Notes under the pieces: generated by a model | What the model was told of the DNA's origin: nothing | Database searches by the model: none | Seen by the model: the letters and a program-made list of their open reading frames with translations, nothing else | NCBI GenBank assembly: GCA_036741235.1 | Contig: DAINSQ010000149.1 | Coordinates: 1 to 11,473, forward strand | Direction of reading: 5' to 3' | Source of the DNA: JABWBR01 sp036741235 | GTDB lineage: Bacteria; Bacteroidota; Bacteroidia; Chitinophagales; Saprospiraceae | Length of the DNA stretch: 11,473 nt | Shown here: piece by piece, positions 1 through 6,653 of the stretch | Position numbering within the stretch: position 1 is the first letter of the stretch | Layout: every line of letters starts with the position of its first letter | Made by a program: the position numbers and the translations under genes

Positions 1-518
1 TCGTAGATGCCGGGCGCCAGCCCCAGGTACGGCGTGAATTCGCCGTAGGACAGGCCGCTGATTACGTTGCCGACAAATACCGCATCAACATCAACAGCCG
101 GAGCGTCGGTCGAACCATGCAAAACGGCAACGTCTACCAGGTTGGGATCGGCAGCGGCTTCCCTGCCCGCGTCGTTGACGTTCAGGGTGAAGGGCGTGTC
201 GGCGTTGCCAACAATACCCGAAGCAGTAACCACATAGGTTTTGCCGCTTTCGAAAGTAACCGGAAATGTCGCAATGGCATCAGCAACAGAAGCGCTGCTG
301 CCCGGCGCTACTGCCACCTCCACTTGCACATCGGCGGGAAGGTTAAGGAAGGGCGTAGCCGTTCGGAAAGAAAAATCGTTAAGGGCAATCACACCGTCGA
401 GGTACACATCCACTACCGGTTCAGGGCTGTTGTGGATAATTTGCACCCTTGCGGTCTGTGCGCCGGCAGTCAACACTGCCAGTAAAAACATCAAAAGAGA
501 TAGCGCTCTCATTTTCAT
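1..518 (-). CDS. Exported DUF4397 domain protein, N-terminal part (cut by window edge)
   Basis: This is a partial gene of 172 codons whose 3' end lies outside the window. It opens with a signal peptide (MKMRALSLLMFLLAVLTAGA then Q21), so the product is exported through Sec. A DUF4397 unit follows directly, with the typical start ARVQIIHNSPEPVVDVYLDG at residues 23-42. A second similar unit starts near residue 128 (VDVAVLHGSTDAPAVDVD), so the protein carries at least two tandem units. DUF4397 is a beta-rich domain of surface or secreted proteins with no known enzymatic role. Many Bacteroidota members end in a type IX secretion tail, which cannot be checked here. I chose the ATG at 518; a second ATG two codons later (512) is equally possible. 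The domain call is firm and the function is unknown. Confidence 0.85.
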   Translation of the reverse strand, partial: MKMRALSLLMFLLAVLTAGAQTARVQIIHNSPEPVVDVYLDGVIALNDFSFRTATPFLNLPADVQVEVAVAPGSSASVADAIATFPVTFESGKTYVVTASGIVGNADTPFTLNVNDAGREAAADPNLVDVAVLHGSTDAPAVDVDAVFVGNVISGLSYGEFTPYLGLAPGIY

Positions 519-690
519 AACAACACAGGGATTAGGGTTAAAAAATAATTGAAAACGGTTTTATTAACCCCACGCGCTACTTCTTGTTTAAGTTTTAAAG
601 CCTAAACATTAAACAAACAAAAGCTTTGCTATAATCAGACAAATTGAAAAAATAAATCAATGGTTGATGAACATAATCAAATAACTGTTG

Positions 691-1719
691 TCAAAGGGCC
701 TCTAATAACACAGCGCCAGTGCCCGGCAGGTCGGGAAAATGGGCTTTTCCGTCTGAAAGGCATACGCCCGTAGCAATGTCCTGGCTCAGCAAAATAGCGC
801 CGTCCATATCTACATAATCAAGCAGCGGAAGCAGTTGGGCTATAGCGGAGATCCCCACCGATGATTCGGTCATGCAACCCACCATTACCTTCAGGCCCAG
901 TTGGCGAGCCTTGTCAATCATCCTTCGGGCCGGTGTAAGCCCTCCGCACTTCATCAGTTTTATGTTGATGCCGTGGAAAAAGCCCTGGCAGCGATCAACG
1001 TCGGCTTCGATGCGGCAACTTTCATCGGCTATTACAGGCAGTACGCAATGTTCATAAACCTGGCGCATGCCCTCCCAATCGTCGGCTTTGAGCGGTTGTT
1101 CAATAAATTCGACGCCGAGTTTTTTTAACTCGGGCGCAAAAGCGATGGTTTGCTCCGGCGTCCAGGCGCAGTTGGCGTCTACCCGGAATATAGCGTCGGT
1201 ATGGCGGCGCAACTCGCGGATGATCTCCAGGTCATTATCTGTGCCCAATTTTATTTTATATAAAGGCCAGGGCTGTTCTTGCATTTTTGCCACCATTACG
1301 TCTATGGCAGCAATGCCTATGGTATAATTGCTCATGGGGATATGATCAAGCGTTAGTCCCCAATATTTATATAATGGCATCCCTCGTTGGCGGGCAAAGA
1401 GATCATTGGCCGCCACGTCGAGCGCGCAAAGGGCGAAGGGATGTTCGCGCAAGTGCGGTTCCATTTGCGCCCAGAATTTTTCCGGCGTTTCAATGACTGC
1501 CGACTCAATTAGGGGGCGCAGCGCATTCAATTGGTCTATCATTCCTTCAATAGATACGCCGTAGTAGTGAGGGTTGGCTGTCGCTTCTCCATAACCTGAG
1601 CGGACGCCATCGCTGAGTTCTACAATAAGCGTGCGCTGCACTGTGCGCGATTCCCGCGAGATGGTGAAAGCGTGTCGCAACGGCAATTCGAAGGGATGCA
1701 ACTTGAGGGTCATCATCAT
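691..1719 (-). CDS. Dipeptide epimerase (L-Ala-D/L-Glu epimerase type, enolase superfamily)
   Basis: This is a cytoplasmic enzyme of 342 residues in the muconate-lactonizing/dipeptide epimerase group of the enolase superfamily, probably epimerising L-Ala-D-Glu or related dipeptides during murein peptide recycling. An N-terminal capping domain (about 1-125) precedes the TIM barrel. Visible catalytic features are the KxK motif (K155, K157 in YKIKLG), the Mg ligands D181 (RVDAN), E207 (FIEQP) and D232 (ADES), and the opposing base K254 (INIKLMKCGG). The D304-x-D306 pair (YVDMDG) is the motif that in dipeptide epimerases holds the substrate amino group, and it favours this activity over other superfamily reactions. 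Three consecutive ATGs occur at 1719, 1716 and 1713. I start at the first; a longer in-frame start at 1794 would run through a terminator hairpin and the promoter and is unlikely. The exact dipeptide specificity cannot be read from sequence. Confidence 0.88.
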   Translation of the reverse strand: MMMTLKLHPFELPLRHAFTISRESRTVQRTLIVELSDGVRSGYGEATANPHYYGVSIEGMIDQLNALRPLIESAVIETPEKFWAQMEPHLREHPFALCALDVAANDLFARQRGMPLYKYWGLTLDHIPMSNYTIGIAAIDVMVAKMQEQPWPLYKIKLGTDNDLEIIRELRRHTDAIFRVDANCAWTPEQTIAFAPELKKLGVEFIEQPLKADDWEGMRQVYEHCVLPVIADESCRIEADVDRCQGFFHGINIKLMKCGGLTPARRMIDKARQLGLKVMVGCMTESSVGISAIAQLLPLLDYVDMDGAILLSQDIATGVCLSDGKAHFPDLPGTGAVLLEAL

Positions 1720-1743
1720 TTGTCGATTTAAAAAAGTAACAGC

Positions 1744-1774
1744 CAAAGATAATAAAGCAAAAGGCCGGACGCAA
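1744..1774 (-). promoter_or_regulatory. Bacteroidota-type promoter of the dipeptide epimerase gene
   Basis: The minus strand carries TATCTTTG at 1751-1744, a perfect match to the Bacteroidota -7 consensus TAnnTTTG. A TTG lies 20 nt upstream (1774-1772) as a possible -33 element. The expected start near 1738 would leave a leader of about 20 nt before the ATG at 1719. The -33 element falls inside the loop of the terminator hairpin of the upstream unit, so terminator and promoter overlap. Confidence 0.65.
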
Positions 1775-1785
1775 GCGCCGGCCTT
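1752..1785 (-). terminator. Intrinsic terminator of the candidate small RNA unit
   Basis: On the minus strand AAGGCCGG (1785-1778) and CCGGCCTT (1768-1761) form a perfect 8-bp GC-rich stem around a 9-nt loop, followed by TTTTGCTTTATT. It lies more than 230 nt after the rimO stop and just before the epimerase promoter, so it most likely ends the short transcript that starts near 1958. On the plus strand the stem is followed only by a mixed C/T run, so the minus orientation is preferred. Confidence 0.7.
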
Positions 1786-1960
1786 CTTCCTCAAATAGAA
1801 TTCTGTTGTAGTTGTAATCCCCCAATCTTATCTAAAATAAAATTCTTTTTCAGTTTAATGAGACTGAATTAAAGATTTGCGTATTTGTAATGGGTAGGTA
1901 ATTGAACATTCCGGGTTGTTCCCGGTCGGTTATAAATACGTACTGAACGTACTATTTGTT
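1757..1960 (-). ncRNA. Candidate small RNA of about 200 nt (6S-like outline, unproven)
   Basis: This stretch between rimO and the epimerase has its own TATCTTTG promoter (1972-1965) and ends in a GC-rich hairpin with a T tract (1785-1757). No convincing ORF lies inside. Pairing visible by eye suggests a folded RNA. CAAATAG near the 5' end (1958-1952) is exactly complementary to CTATTTG (1798-1792) just before the terminator. Inside that, AATCTT (1877-1872) pairs with AAGATT (1829-1824), and TTCAGT (1868-1863) pairs with ACTGAA (1854-1849) across an 8-nt loop. A 5' arm hairpin, CCGGG-AACAA-CCCGG, lies near 1925-1907. A closing stem formed by the ends, a long rod and a length near 200 nt recall 6S RNA, but the middle is strongly asymmetric, so the family is not established. 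Confidence 0.45.
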
Positions 1961-1964
1961 ACTA

Positions 1965-1972
1965 CAAAGATA
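1965..1972 (-). promoter_or_regulatory. Promoter -7 element of the candidate small RNA
   Basis: TATCTTTG on the minus strand exactly matches the Bacteroidota consensus TAnnTTTG and is identical to the elements before rimO and the epimerase. The sequence upstream is an A/T-rich run without a clear TTG -33 box. Transcription would start near 1957-1960, exactly where a strand pairing with the distal end of the unit begins. No start codon with an ORF follows. Confidence 0.55.
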
Positions 1973-1987
1973 AAGAAAATTTAATAT

Positions 1988-2019
1988 AAAAAAATTTTCA
2001 TCAATATTAAATTGAAAAT
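1988..2019 (-). terminator. Probable A/T-rich intrinsic terminator of rimO
   Basis: Starting at the rimO stop codon on the minus strand, ATTTTCA (2019-2013) pairs with TGAAAAT (2000-1994) around a 12-nt A/T-rich loop, and the stem runs straight into seven T residues (1994-1988). The stem is only A/T-rich and therefore weak, but its position immediately after the stop and before a fresh promoter supports the call. Confidence 0.45.
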
Positions 2020-3332
2020 CACCTTACAATTGTACCATAGAGATCAAATTCAGTAGCATCATCAATACGTACCCTGGCAAAGTCGCCGATACGCGCATAG
2101 TTGGTTGATGCTGCCACCAGCACCTCGTTGTCCACTTCCGGGGAGTCAGCTTCCGTACGGCCTATGAAATATTCGCCTTCTTTGCGATCGAAGAGCGTTT
2201 TATAAGTTTGGCCCACTTTTGCCTGATTTTTTTCAAAACTGATGGCCTGCTGAATTTCCATGAGGTAGTTGGCGCGTTCTGCCTTAAGCGTTTCGGGCAC
2301 ATCGTCTTCCAGTTCATGGGCTCGGGTGCCTTCCTCGTGGGAATACTGGAAAACGCCGAGTCGGTCGAAACGCTGGGCGCGCACAAAATCGCAAAGCGCC
2401 TCAAAATCATCATCGGTTTCGCCGGGAAATCCTACCAGCATAGTGGTGCGAAGCGCGATACCGGGGATACGGCTGCGGATGGCGTCGAGCAAAACCTCGG
2501 TATCTCTGCGGCTGATTTGCCTGCGCATGCGCTCCAACACCGGGTCGGCGGCGTGTTGAAGCGGGATATCGAGGTAGTTGCATACCTTTGGCAACTCAGC
2601 CATTGCATCGATGATTTCGAGAGGAAATTTACTGGGGTAGGCGTAGTGCAGGCGAATCCATTCAATGCCGTCAACTTCCGACAGGGCGTGCAGCAGGCGC
2701 GGCAATTCGCGCGACTTATATATATCGAGCCCGTAATAGGTCAATTCCTGGGCGATGAGCATCAACTCCTTAACGCCCCGGCGGGCCAGGCTTTGGGCTT
2801 CTTTGACCAGCGCTTCAACCGGTTTTGACACGTGTTCGCCGCGCATCAGCGGTATTGCGCAGAAAGAACAGGTACGGTTGCATCCTTCGCTGATTTTCAG
2901 GTAGGCGTAATGAGGAGGGGTAGTGATCAGGCGCTCGCCAATGAGGTCGTGTTTGTAGTCGGCGTTGAGGCGCGCCAGCAAACCGGGCAATTCCAGGGTG
3001 CCGAAATAAGCGTCAACCTCCGGAATTTCTTTTTCCAGATCGTCTTTATAGCGCTGGCTAAGGCAGCCGGTGACGTATAATTTGTCAATGCCGCCCTGCT
3101 GTTTGATAGCCGCGTATTCAAGTATCGTATCTACCGATTCTTGTTTGGCCAGGTCTATAAAACCGCAGGTATTGATAATGACGATATTGGCGTCTTCTTC
3201 CTCGCTATCGTGCACAACGTCGTATTCATTGGCCCTTAACTGGGTAATGATATTTTCGGAATCCACCAGGTTTTTGGAGCACCCCAGGGTGATCACGTTC
3301 ACTTTATCGCGACGTAAAGTTTTTGTTTTCAT
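2019..3332 (-). CDS. rimO: Ribosomal protein S12 methylthiotransferase RimO
   Basis: RimO is a cytoplasmic radical-SAM enzyme that adds a methylthio group to a conserved aspartate of ribosomal protein S12, using two [4Fe-4S] clusters. The 437-residue product has the full family layout. An N-terminal UPF0004 domain carries cluster cysteines C18 (TLGCSKNLVDSE), C56 (NTCGFID) and C90 (VTGCLSQR). The radical-SAM CxxxCxxC motif is C151, C155 and C158 (EGCNRTCSFCAIP), and a C-terminal TRAM-like domain begins near residue 370. GCSKNLVDSE and GFIDLAKQES are RimO rather than MiaB signatures. I start at the ATG at 3332; an upstream in-frame start at 3374 would add 14 residues unlike the family. The gene appears monocistronic, with its own promoter and a weak terminator. 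Confidence 0.96.
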   Translation of the reverse strand: MKTKTLRRDKVNVITLGCSKNLVDSENIITQLRANEYDVVHDSEEEDANIVIINTCGFIDLAKQESVDTILEYAAIKQQGGIDKLYVTGCLSQRYKDDLEKEIPEVDAYFGTLELPGLLARLNADYKHDLIGERLITTPPHYAYLKISEGCNRTCSFCAIPLMRGEHVSKPVEALVKEAQSLARRGVKELMLIAQELTYYGLDIYKSRELPRLLHALSEVDGIEWIRLHYAYPSKFPLEIIDAMAELPKVCNYLDIPLQHAADPVLERMRRQISRRDTEVLLDAIRSRIPGIALRTTMLVGFPGETDDDFEALCDFVRAQRFDRLGVFQYSHEEGTRAHELEDDVPETLKAERANYLMEIQQAISFEKNQAKVGQTYKTLFDRKEGEYFIGRTEADSPEVDNEVLVAASTNYARIGDFARVRIDDATEFDLYGTIVR

Positions 3333-3393
3333 GTATAATAATGTGCAATTGAGCACTTGCAGCCTTAACAACAATTCAATTTAAAAAAGTTTG

Positions 3394-3401
3394 CAAAGAT
3401 A
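3394..3401 (-). promoter_or_regulatory. Promoter -7 element of rimO
   Basis: TATCTTTG on the minus strand matches the Bacteroidota TAnnTTTG consensus exactly. It lies about 60 nt upstream of the rimO ATG at 3332, giving a leader of about 55 nt. No clear TTG -33 element is seen at the usual spacing. It sits in the 250-bp divergent spacer between rimO and the SulP gene. Confidence 0.55.
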
Positions 3402-3582
3402 AGCATAATCCACATTTTGAATGGAGTAAACCCGACAATAAAACGTCATTGCGAAAAATAAAAAAAATCGACATATTTTACTGAAAATTAGTTTTTTATA
3501 AATTTTTGGTGATTTTTTATTAAAAAACTGCGAACAATTTTTCGAAAACGGGTTTATTGTTGGTGGGTAATTATAAGAAAAC

Positions 3583-5148
3583 ATGACAAGTAGAAAATTC
3601 AGTATGTGGGCCAACCTGGCCTACGATTTACCCGCCTCGGTCGTAGTGTTTTTAGTAGCGTTGCCATTGTGCCTGGGTATAGCCCTGGCTTCCGGAGCGC
3701 CGTTATTTTCCGGGGTGATTGCGGGTATAGTCGGCGGATTAGTTGTTGGCGGATTGAGCAAGTCGGCGCTCAGTGTGAGTGGTCCGGCTGCCGGATTAGC
3801 CGTTATCGTGCTTAACGCCATTCAAAGCCTTCCGAGCTACGAAGTATTTCTGCTGGCGGTGTTATTGGCGGGAGCTATGCAAATTGTGTTTGGCATCGTC
3901 AAAGCAGGCGTAATTGGCGATTTCATCCCCTCGGCGGTAATCAAGGGCATGTTGGCCGCCATCGGCCTTATTCTCATTCTCAAACAGTTGCCGCACGCGG
4001 TTGGCTATGACGCCGATTACGAAGGCGATGAGTCTTTCTGGCAACCCGACGGCCATAATACGTTTTCGGAGTTGTGGTATATGCTTCAGGCGCAACTCTC
4101 CATAGGCGCCATTATTATATCCGCTGTTTCGCTTGTGTTTTTGTTTTGGTGGGACAAGCGCCAACCGAAGTTCAATAATTTTCTTCGCTATATTCCAGGG
4201 CCGCTTATTGTAGTAATTTTCAGCGTTTTAGCCAATGCGCTATATGGTTTGTGGGCGCCTTCTCTGGTCATAGGCCCCTCGCATCTGGTACAAGTTCCAG
4301 TTGCAGAATCGCTCCAGGGCTTCGTATACCTGTTTACGCTGCCCGATTTCAGTTATATCGGCCACTCGCAGGTATGGCTGGTTGCCGGAACGCTGGCTGT
4401 CGTGGCGAGTGTAGAAACGCTATTGAGCATAGAAGCGGTTGACAAACTCGACCCCTACAAACGCGTGACGCCTACCAACAGGGAGTTGCTGGCGCAGGGC
4501 GCCGGCAATATGGTATCAGGACTGATCGGCGGTTTGCCCATCACTTCGGTAATTGTGCGCAGTTCGGCCAACGTCAGCTCGGGCGCGCGCACCCGCATGT
4601 CGGCCATCGCGCACGGTATTCTGCTCCTGATTTGCGTCATTGCCATTCCCTGGTTGATTAACCTGATTCCACTATCCGCCCTGGCAGCGGTGTTGATTTC
4701 GGTAGGTTACAAATTGACCAAACCCGAAATTTTTGTTCGCAAATACCAAAAAGGCTGGGCGCACCTCATTCCATTTGTCGTTACGATCATTGCCATTTTG
4801 CTCAGCGACCTGCTTATCGGCATCGGCGTGGGGCTGGTAGTCAGCGCCTTTTTTATCGTTTGGCGCAATTTCAGGGCAGCCGTTTATTTTATGCAAGACG
4901 GCAACAATGCGCTTATTCGATTTAAAAAAGACCTCTCTTTTGTTCATAAATACGAATTAAAGCGCTTGCTGAGCAATATTCCCGATAACACCAATGTCTT
5001 GATAGACCTGTCAAGAACCAATTTCATCGATATGGATAATGCGGAGATCATCAACGACTTCATGGAGAATGCCCAATTCCGCGATATCCGGGTATCTTTG
5101 AAAGTAGTACCGGATAGTAAAGTACAAAATGCCATAATCAAAGCCTAA
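3583..5148 (+). CDS. SulP-family anion (probable bicarbonate) transporter with C-terminal STAS-like domain
   Basis: This is an inner-membrane transporter of the SulP/SLC26 family, 521 residues. The transport domain spans about 10-430 with many hydrophobic segments. Landmarks are the TM1 region DLPASVVVFLVALPLC (15-30), the TM3 motif SVSGPAAG (64-71), E278 in VASVETLLS at the TM8 position of the substrate site, and GGLPITSVIVRSSAN (316-330) in TM10. Residues 437-521 are a short STAS-like cytoplasmic domain containing VLIDLSRTNFIDMDNAEI. SulP proteins carry sulfate, bicarbonate or other anions. The beta-carbonic anhydrase starting 5 nt after the stop argues strongly for bicarbonate, as in BicA-type systems and known SulP-carbonic anhydrase pairs. 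I chose the ATG at 3583; the ATG at 3604 would lose seven residues. No convincing promoter is seen in the A/T-rich upstream region. The substrate is inferred from context. Confidence 0.92.
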   Translation: MTSRKFSMWANLAYDLPASVVVFLVALPLCLGIALASGAPLFSGVIAGIVGGLVVGGLSKSALSVSGPAAGLAVIVLNAIQSLPSYEVFLLAVLLAGAMQIVFGIVKAGVIGDFIPSAVIKGMLAAIGLILILKQLPHAVGYDADYEGDESFWQPDGHNTFSELWYMLQAQLSIGAIIISAVSLVFLFWWDKRQPKFNNFLRYIPGPLIVVIFSVLANALYGLWAPSLVIGPSHLVQVPVAESLQGFVYLFTLPDFSYIGHSQVWLVAGTLAVVASVETLLSIEAVDKLDPYKRVTPTNRELLAQGAGNMVSGLIGGLPITSVIVRSSANVSSGARTRMSAIAHGILLLICVIAIPWLINLIPLSALAAVLISVGYKLTKPEIFVRKYQKGWAHLIPFVVTIIAILLSDLLIGIGVGLVVSAFFIVWRNFRAAVYFMQDGNNALIRFKKDLSFVHKYELKRLLSNIPDNTNVLIDLSRTNFIDMDNAEIINDFMENAQFRDIRVSLKVVPDSKVQNAIIKA

Positions 5149-5153
5149 GGACT

Positions 5154-5804
5154 ATGCATCGATTAGAACAACTTCTCCTGGAGAACAAGGCTTGGGCCAA
5201 AGAAATGGTGTCGGAAGACCCCCTATTCTTTGAGCGCCTGACCAACATTCAGAAGCCCGATTTCCTGTGGATCGGCTGTTCCGACAGCCGGGTGCCGCCC
5301 GACAAGATCACACAGACCCAGCCCGGCGAGATTTTCATTCACCGTAATGTGGCCAACCTGGTCATTCACACCGATCTGAACCTGCTCAGCGTTTTGCAAT
5401 ATGCGGTAGAGGTGTTGAAGGTCAAACACGTCATTGTGTGCGGTCATTACGGATGCGGCGGCGTCAAAGCGGCTTTGTCGCGCAGTTCTTTCGGTATCAT
5501 CAACAAGTGGCTCCGCCACATCAAAGATGTATACCGTTTGCACGCCCCTGAAATTGACGCCTTGCCCACGGAAGAAGAGCGAGTCAACAGGCTTATCGAG
5601 CTTAATATCAAGGAACAGGTGATGAACCTGGCAAAAACTTCCATTATCCAGCGCGCGTGGAAATTCGAAAATCGCCCCCAATTACACGGCTGGGTATACG
5701 ACTTGCGCGACGGCGTCATTCGTACGTTGTTGAATGTTGAACCGGGCACGCACCTCGAACATCCGATTTACGAATACGACAATTTGGAACACCCTTTTGA
5801 GTGA
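5154..5804 (+). CDS. can: Beta-class carbonic anhydrase
   Basis: This is a cytoplasmic zinc enzyme interconverting CO2 and bicarbonate, 216 residues, the usual length for the Can/CynT group. The zinc ligands are C42, D44, H98 and C101, in GCSDSRVPP (41-49) and CGHYGCGGV (96-104). The D44-R46 dyad, which can release D44 from zinc in beta enzymes, is present. HRNVANLV (63-70) is the conserved active-site stretch. The C-terminal part contains HGWVYDLRDG, also typical. The gene begins 5 nt after the SulP stop with GGA in the spacer, so co-transcription and translational coupling are likely. The enzyme would equilibrate imported bicarbonate with CO2, or trap CO2 as bicarbonate. Confidence 0.96.
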   Translation: MHRLEQLLLENKAWAKEMVSEDPLFFERLTNIQKPDFLWIGCSDSRVPPDKITQTQPGEIFIHRNVANLVIHTDLNLLSVLQYAVEVLKVKHVIVCGHYGCGGVKAALSRSSFGIINKWLRHIKDVYRLHAPEIDALPTEEERVNRLIELNIKEQVMNLAKTSIIQRAWKFENRPQLHGWVYDLRDGVIRTLLNVEPGTHLEHPIYEYDNLEHPFE

Positions 5805-5826
5805 TTTCATATACCAAGCCCGGCTG

Positions 5827-5848
5827 TTTGCCGTTGTATTAAGGCAAA
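5827..5848 (+). other. Small hairpin in the carbonic anhydrase to OMP spacer
   Basis: TTTGCC (5827-5832) and GGCAAA (5843-5848) form a 6-bp stem with a 10-nt loop, extendable by two pairs with one bulged A. No T tract follows, so it is not a standard terminator. It could stabilise or process the transcript between the two parts of the cluster, or be chance. Confidence 0.3.
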
Positions 5849-5862
5849 ACACCGCTATTCGT

Positions 5863-6555
5863 ATGAATAAACCAGTTCTGTTGTTGTTGTTGTGCTGCTG
5901 GGTTGTCCCGGCTTTCAGCCAGGTAGGTATCAATGGCGCTTATCGCGGGCATAACGCCCCTGAATGGACTAACGACGTTTCATTGGTGGGCAGCGGTTTT
6001 TCTATCGGCATTGATTACTGGTGGCGATTGAAAAACCAACGTATCGAGTTTTTACCCGAATTTAACGTGGGGCGCTACCGGCAGCACAACGACCTCAACC
6101 AGCGTTTCGCTCATAGCTTTTACAGTTTGTTTTTGAACACCAATTTTTATTTGTTTGATTTCAAAGGCGACTGCGACTGCCCTACTTTTTCCAAACAGGG
6201 CGACCTGCTTAAAAAAGGTTTTTTTGTGCAATTATCGCCGGGACTGAGCTATGTGCAATACAAGCTGAGTTTTTCGGAAGCAACCAGCCCTGACGAATTA
6301 ATAGAAGCGAGCAGCGAGGAGCTGGTTTTTAGCATAGGCGCCGCGGTAGGTCTGGACATTGGCGTCACCGACCTCATTACTATTACGCCGTTGATTGGCG
6401 CGCGGTATTTTCCATCCTTGAATTGGGATGAGCTTGATATGCTTCCCCCCGTCGACGACGACGCCCTCATAACGCAAAGCCCGCTGTGGCAATGGTCGGT
6501 AGGGGCCCGCCTGGGATTGCGTTTGGATTATGGCAACAAGCGGCGGAGATGGTAA
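5863..6555 (+). CDS. Exported outer-membrane beta-barrel-like protein, unknown function
   Basis: The 230-residue product has a clear signal peptide (MNKPVLLLLLCCWVVPAFSQ, cleavage near S19-Q20). It then shows alternating hydrophobic and polar strands rich in aromatic and glycine residues (GFSIGIDYWWRL, HSFYSLFLNTNFYLF, FFVQLSPGLSYVQYKL, WQWSVGARLGLRLDYG), the pattern of a small Bacteroidota outer-membrane barrel. The last strand is followed by a charged KRRRW end. A DCDCPTFSK segment (103-111) with two close cysteines probably lies in a loop. I chose the ATG at 5863; the frame is open back to 5734, but that would overlap the carbonic anhydrase gene and bury the signal peptide. It lies 58 nt after carbonic anhydrase and 98 nt before sbtA, on the same strand. 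I cannot assign a substrate; a porin-like role for anions is speculation. Confidence 0.75.
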   Translation: MNKPVLLLLLCCWVVPAFSQVGINGAYRGHNAPEWTNDVSLVGSGFSIGIDYWWRLKNQRIEFLPEFNVGRYRQHNDLNQRFAHSFYSLFLNTNFYLFDFKGDCDCPTFSKQGDLLKKGFFVQLSPGLSYVQYKLSFSEATSPDELIEASSEELVFSIGAAVGLDIGVTDLITITPLIGARYFPSLNWDELDMLPPVDDDALITQSPLWQWSVGARLGLRLDYGNKRRRW

Positions 6556-6653
6556 CCATACAATGCAGTGATTGACAGGATTGCAAGATGTCTTATCCTG
6601 ATAACAATTCATAATATTTCGAAAGCAGCTTTAGCAAGGATACAAATTAATAT

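Noticed and set aside
117..552. Two overlapping plus-strand open frames
   Set aside because: They lie antisense to the DUF4397 gene, which has a signal peptide and a recognisable domain. The plus frames show no family resemblance.
650..690. Terminator for the epimerase gene (TTGAT/ATCAA stem on the minus strand, then T-rich sequence)
   Set aside because: The stem is only five A/T-rich pairs and the T run is separated from it, so support is too weak to annotate.
1720..1794. N-terminal extension of the dipeptide epimerase to an ATG at 1794
   Set aside because: The extension is read through a terminator stem and the TATCTTTG promoter; the enolase-superfamily fold begins right after the ATGs at 1719-1711.
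1547..1825. Minus-strand 92-codon frame starting with TTG in the rimO-epimerase spacer
   Set aside because: It overlaps the epimerase in another frame, uses a TTG start, and its upstream part is the terminator stem. No family is recognisable.
2208..2828. 206-codon plus-strand frame opposite rimO
   Set aside because: It is a shadow frame on the complement of a fully conserved rimO, with no recognisable domain.
3490..3529. Inverted repeat AGTTTTTTA / TAAAAAACT upstream of the SulP gene
   Set aside because: It is made only of A/T-run sequence in a very A/T-rich spacer and sits too far from the start to be called an operator or terminator; chance is likely.
3381..3614. 77-codon minus-strand frame in the rimO-SulP spacer
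   Set aside because: It is A/T-driven Lys/Phe/Ile-rich translation overlapping the rimO promoter and the SulP start; no family is seen.
5223..5681. 152-codon minus-strand frame opposite carbonic anhydrase
   Set aside because: It is antisense to an intact carbonic anhydrase with all zinc ligands; the frame is a by-product of codon use.
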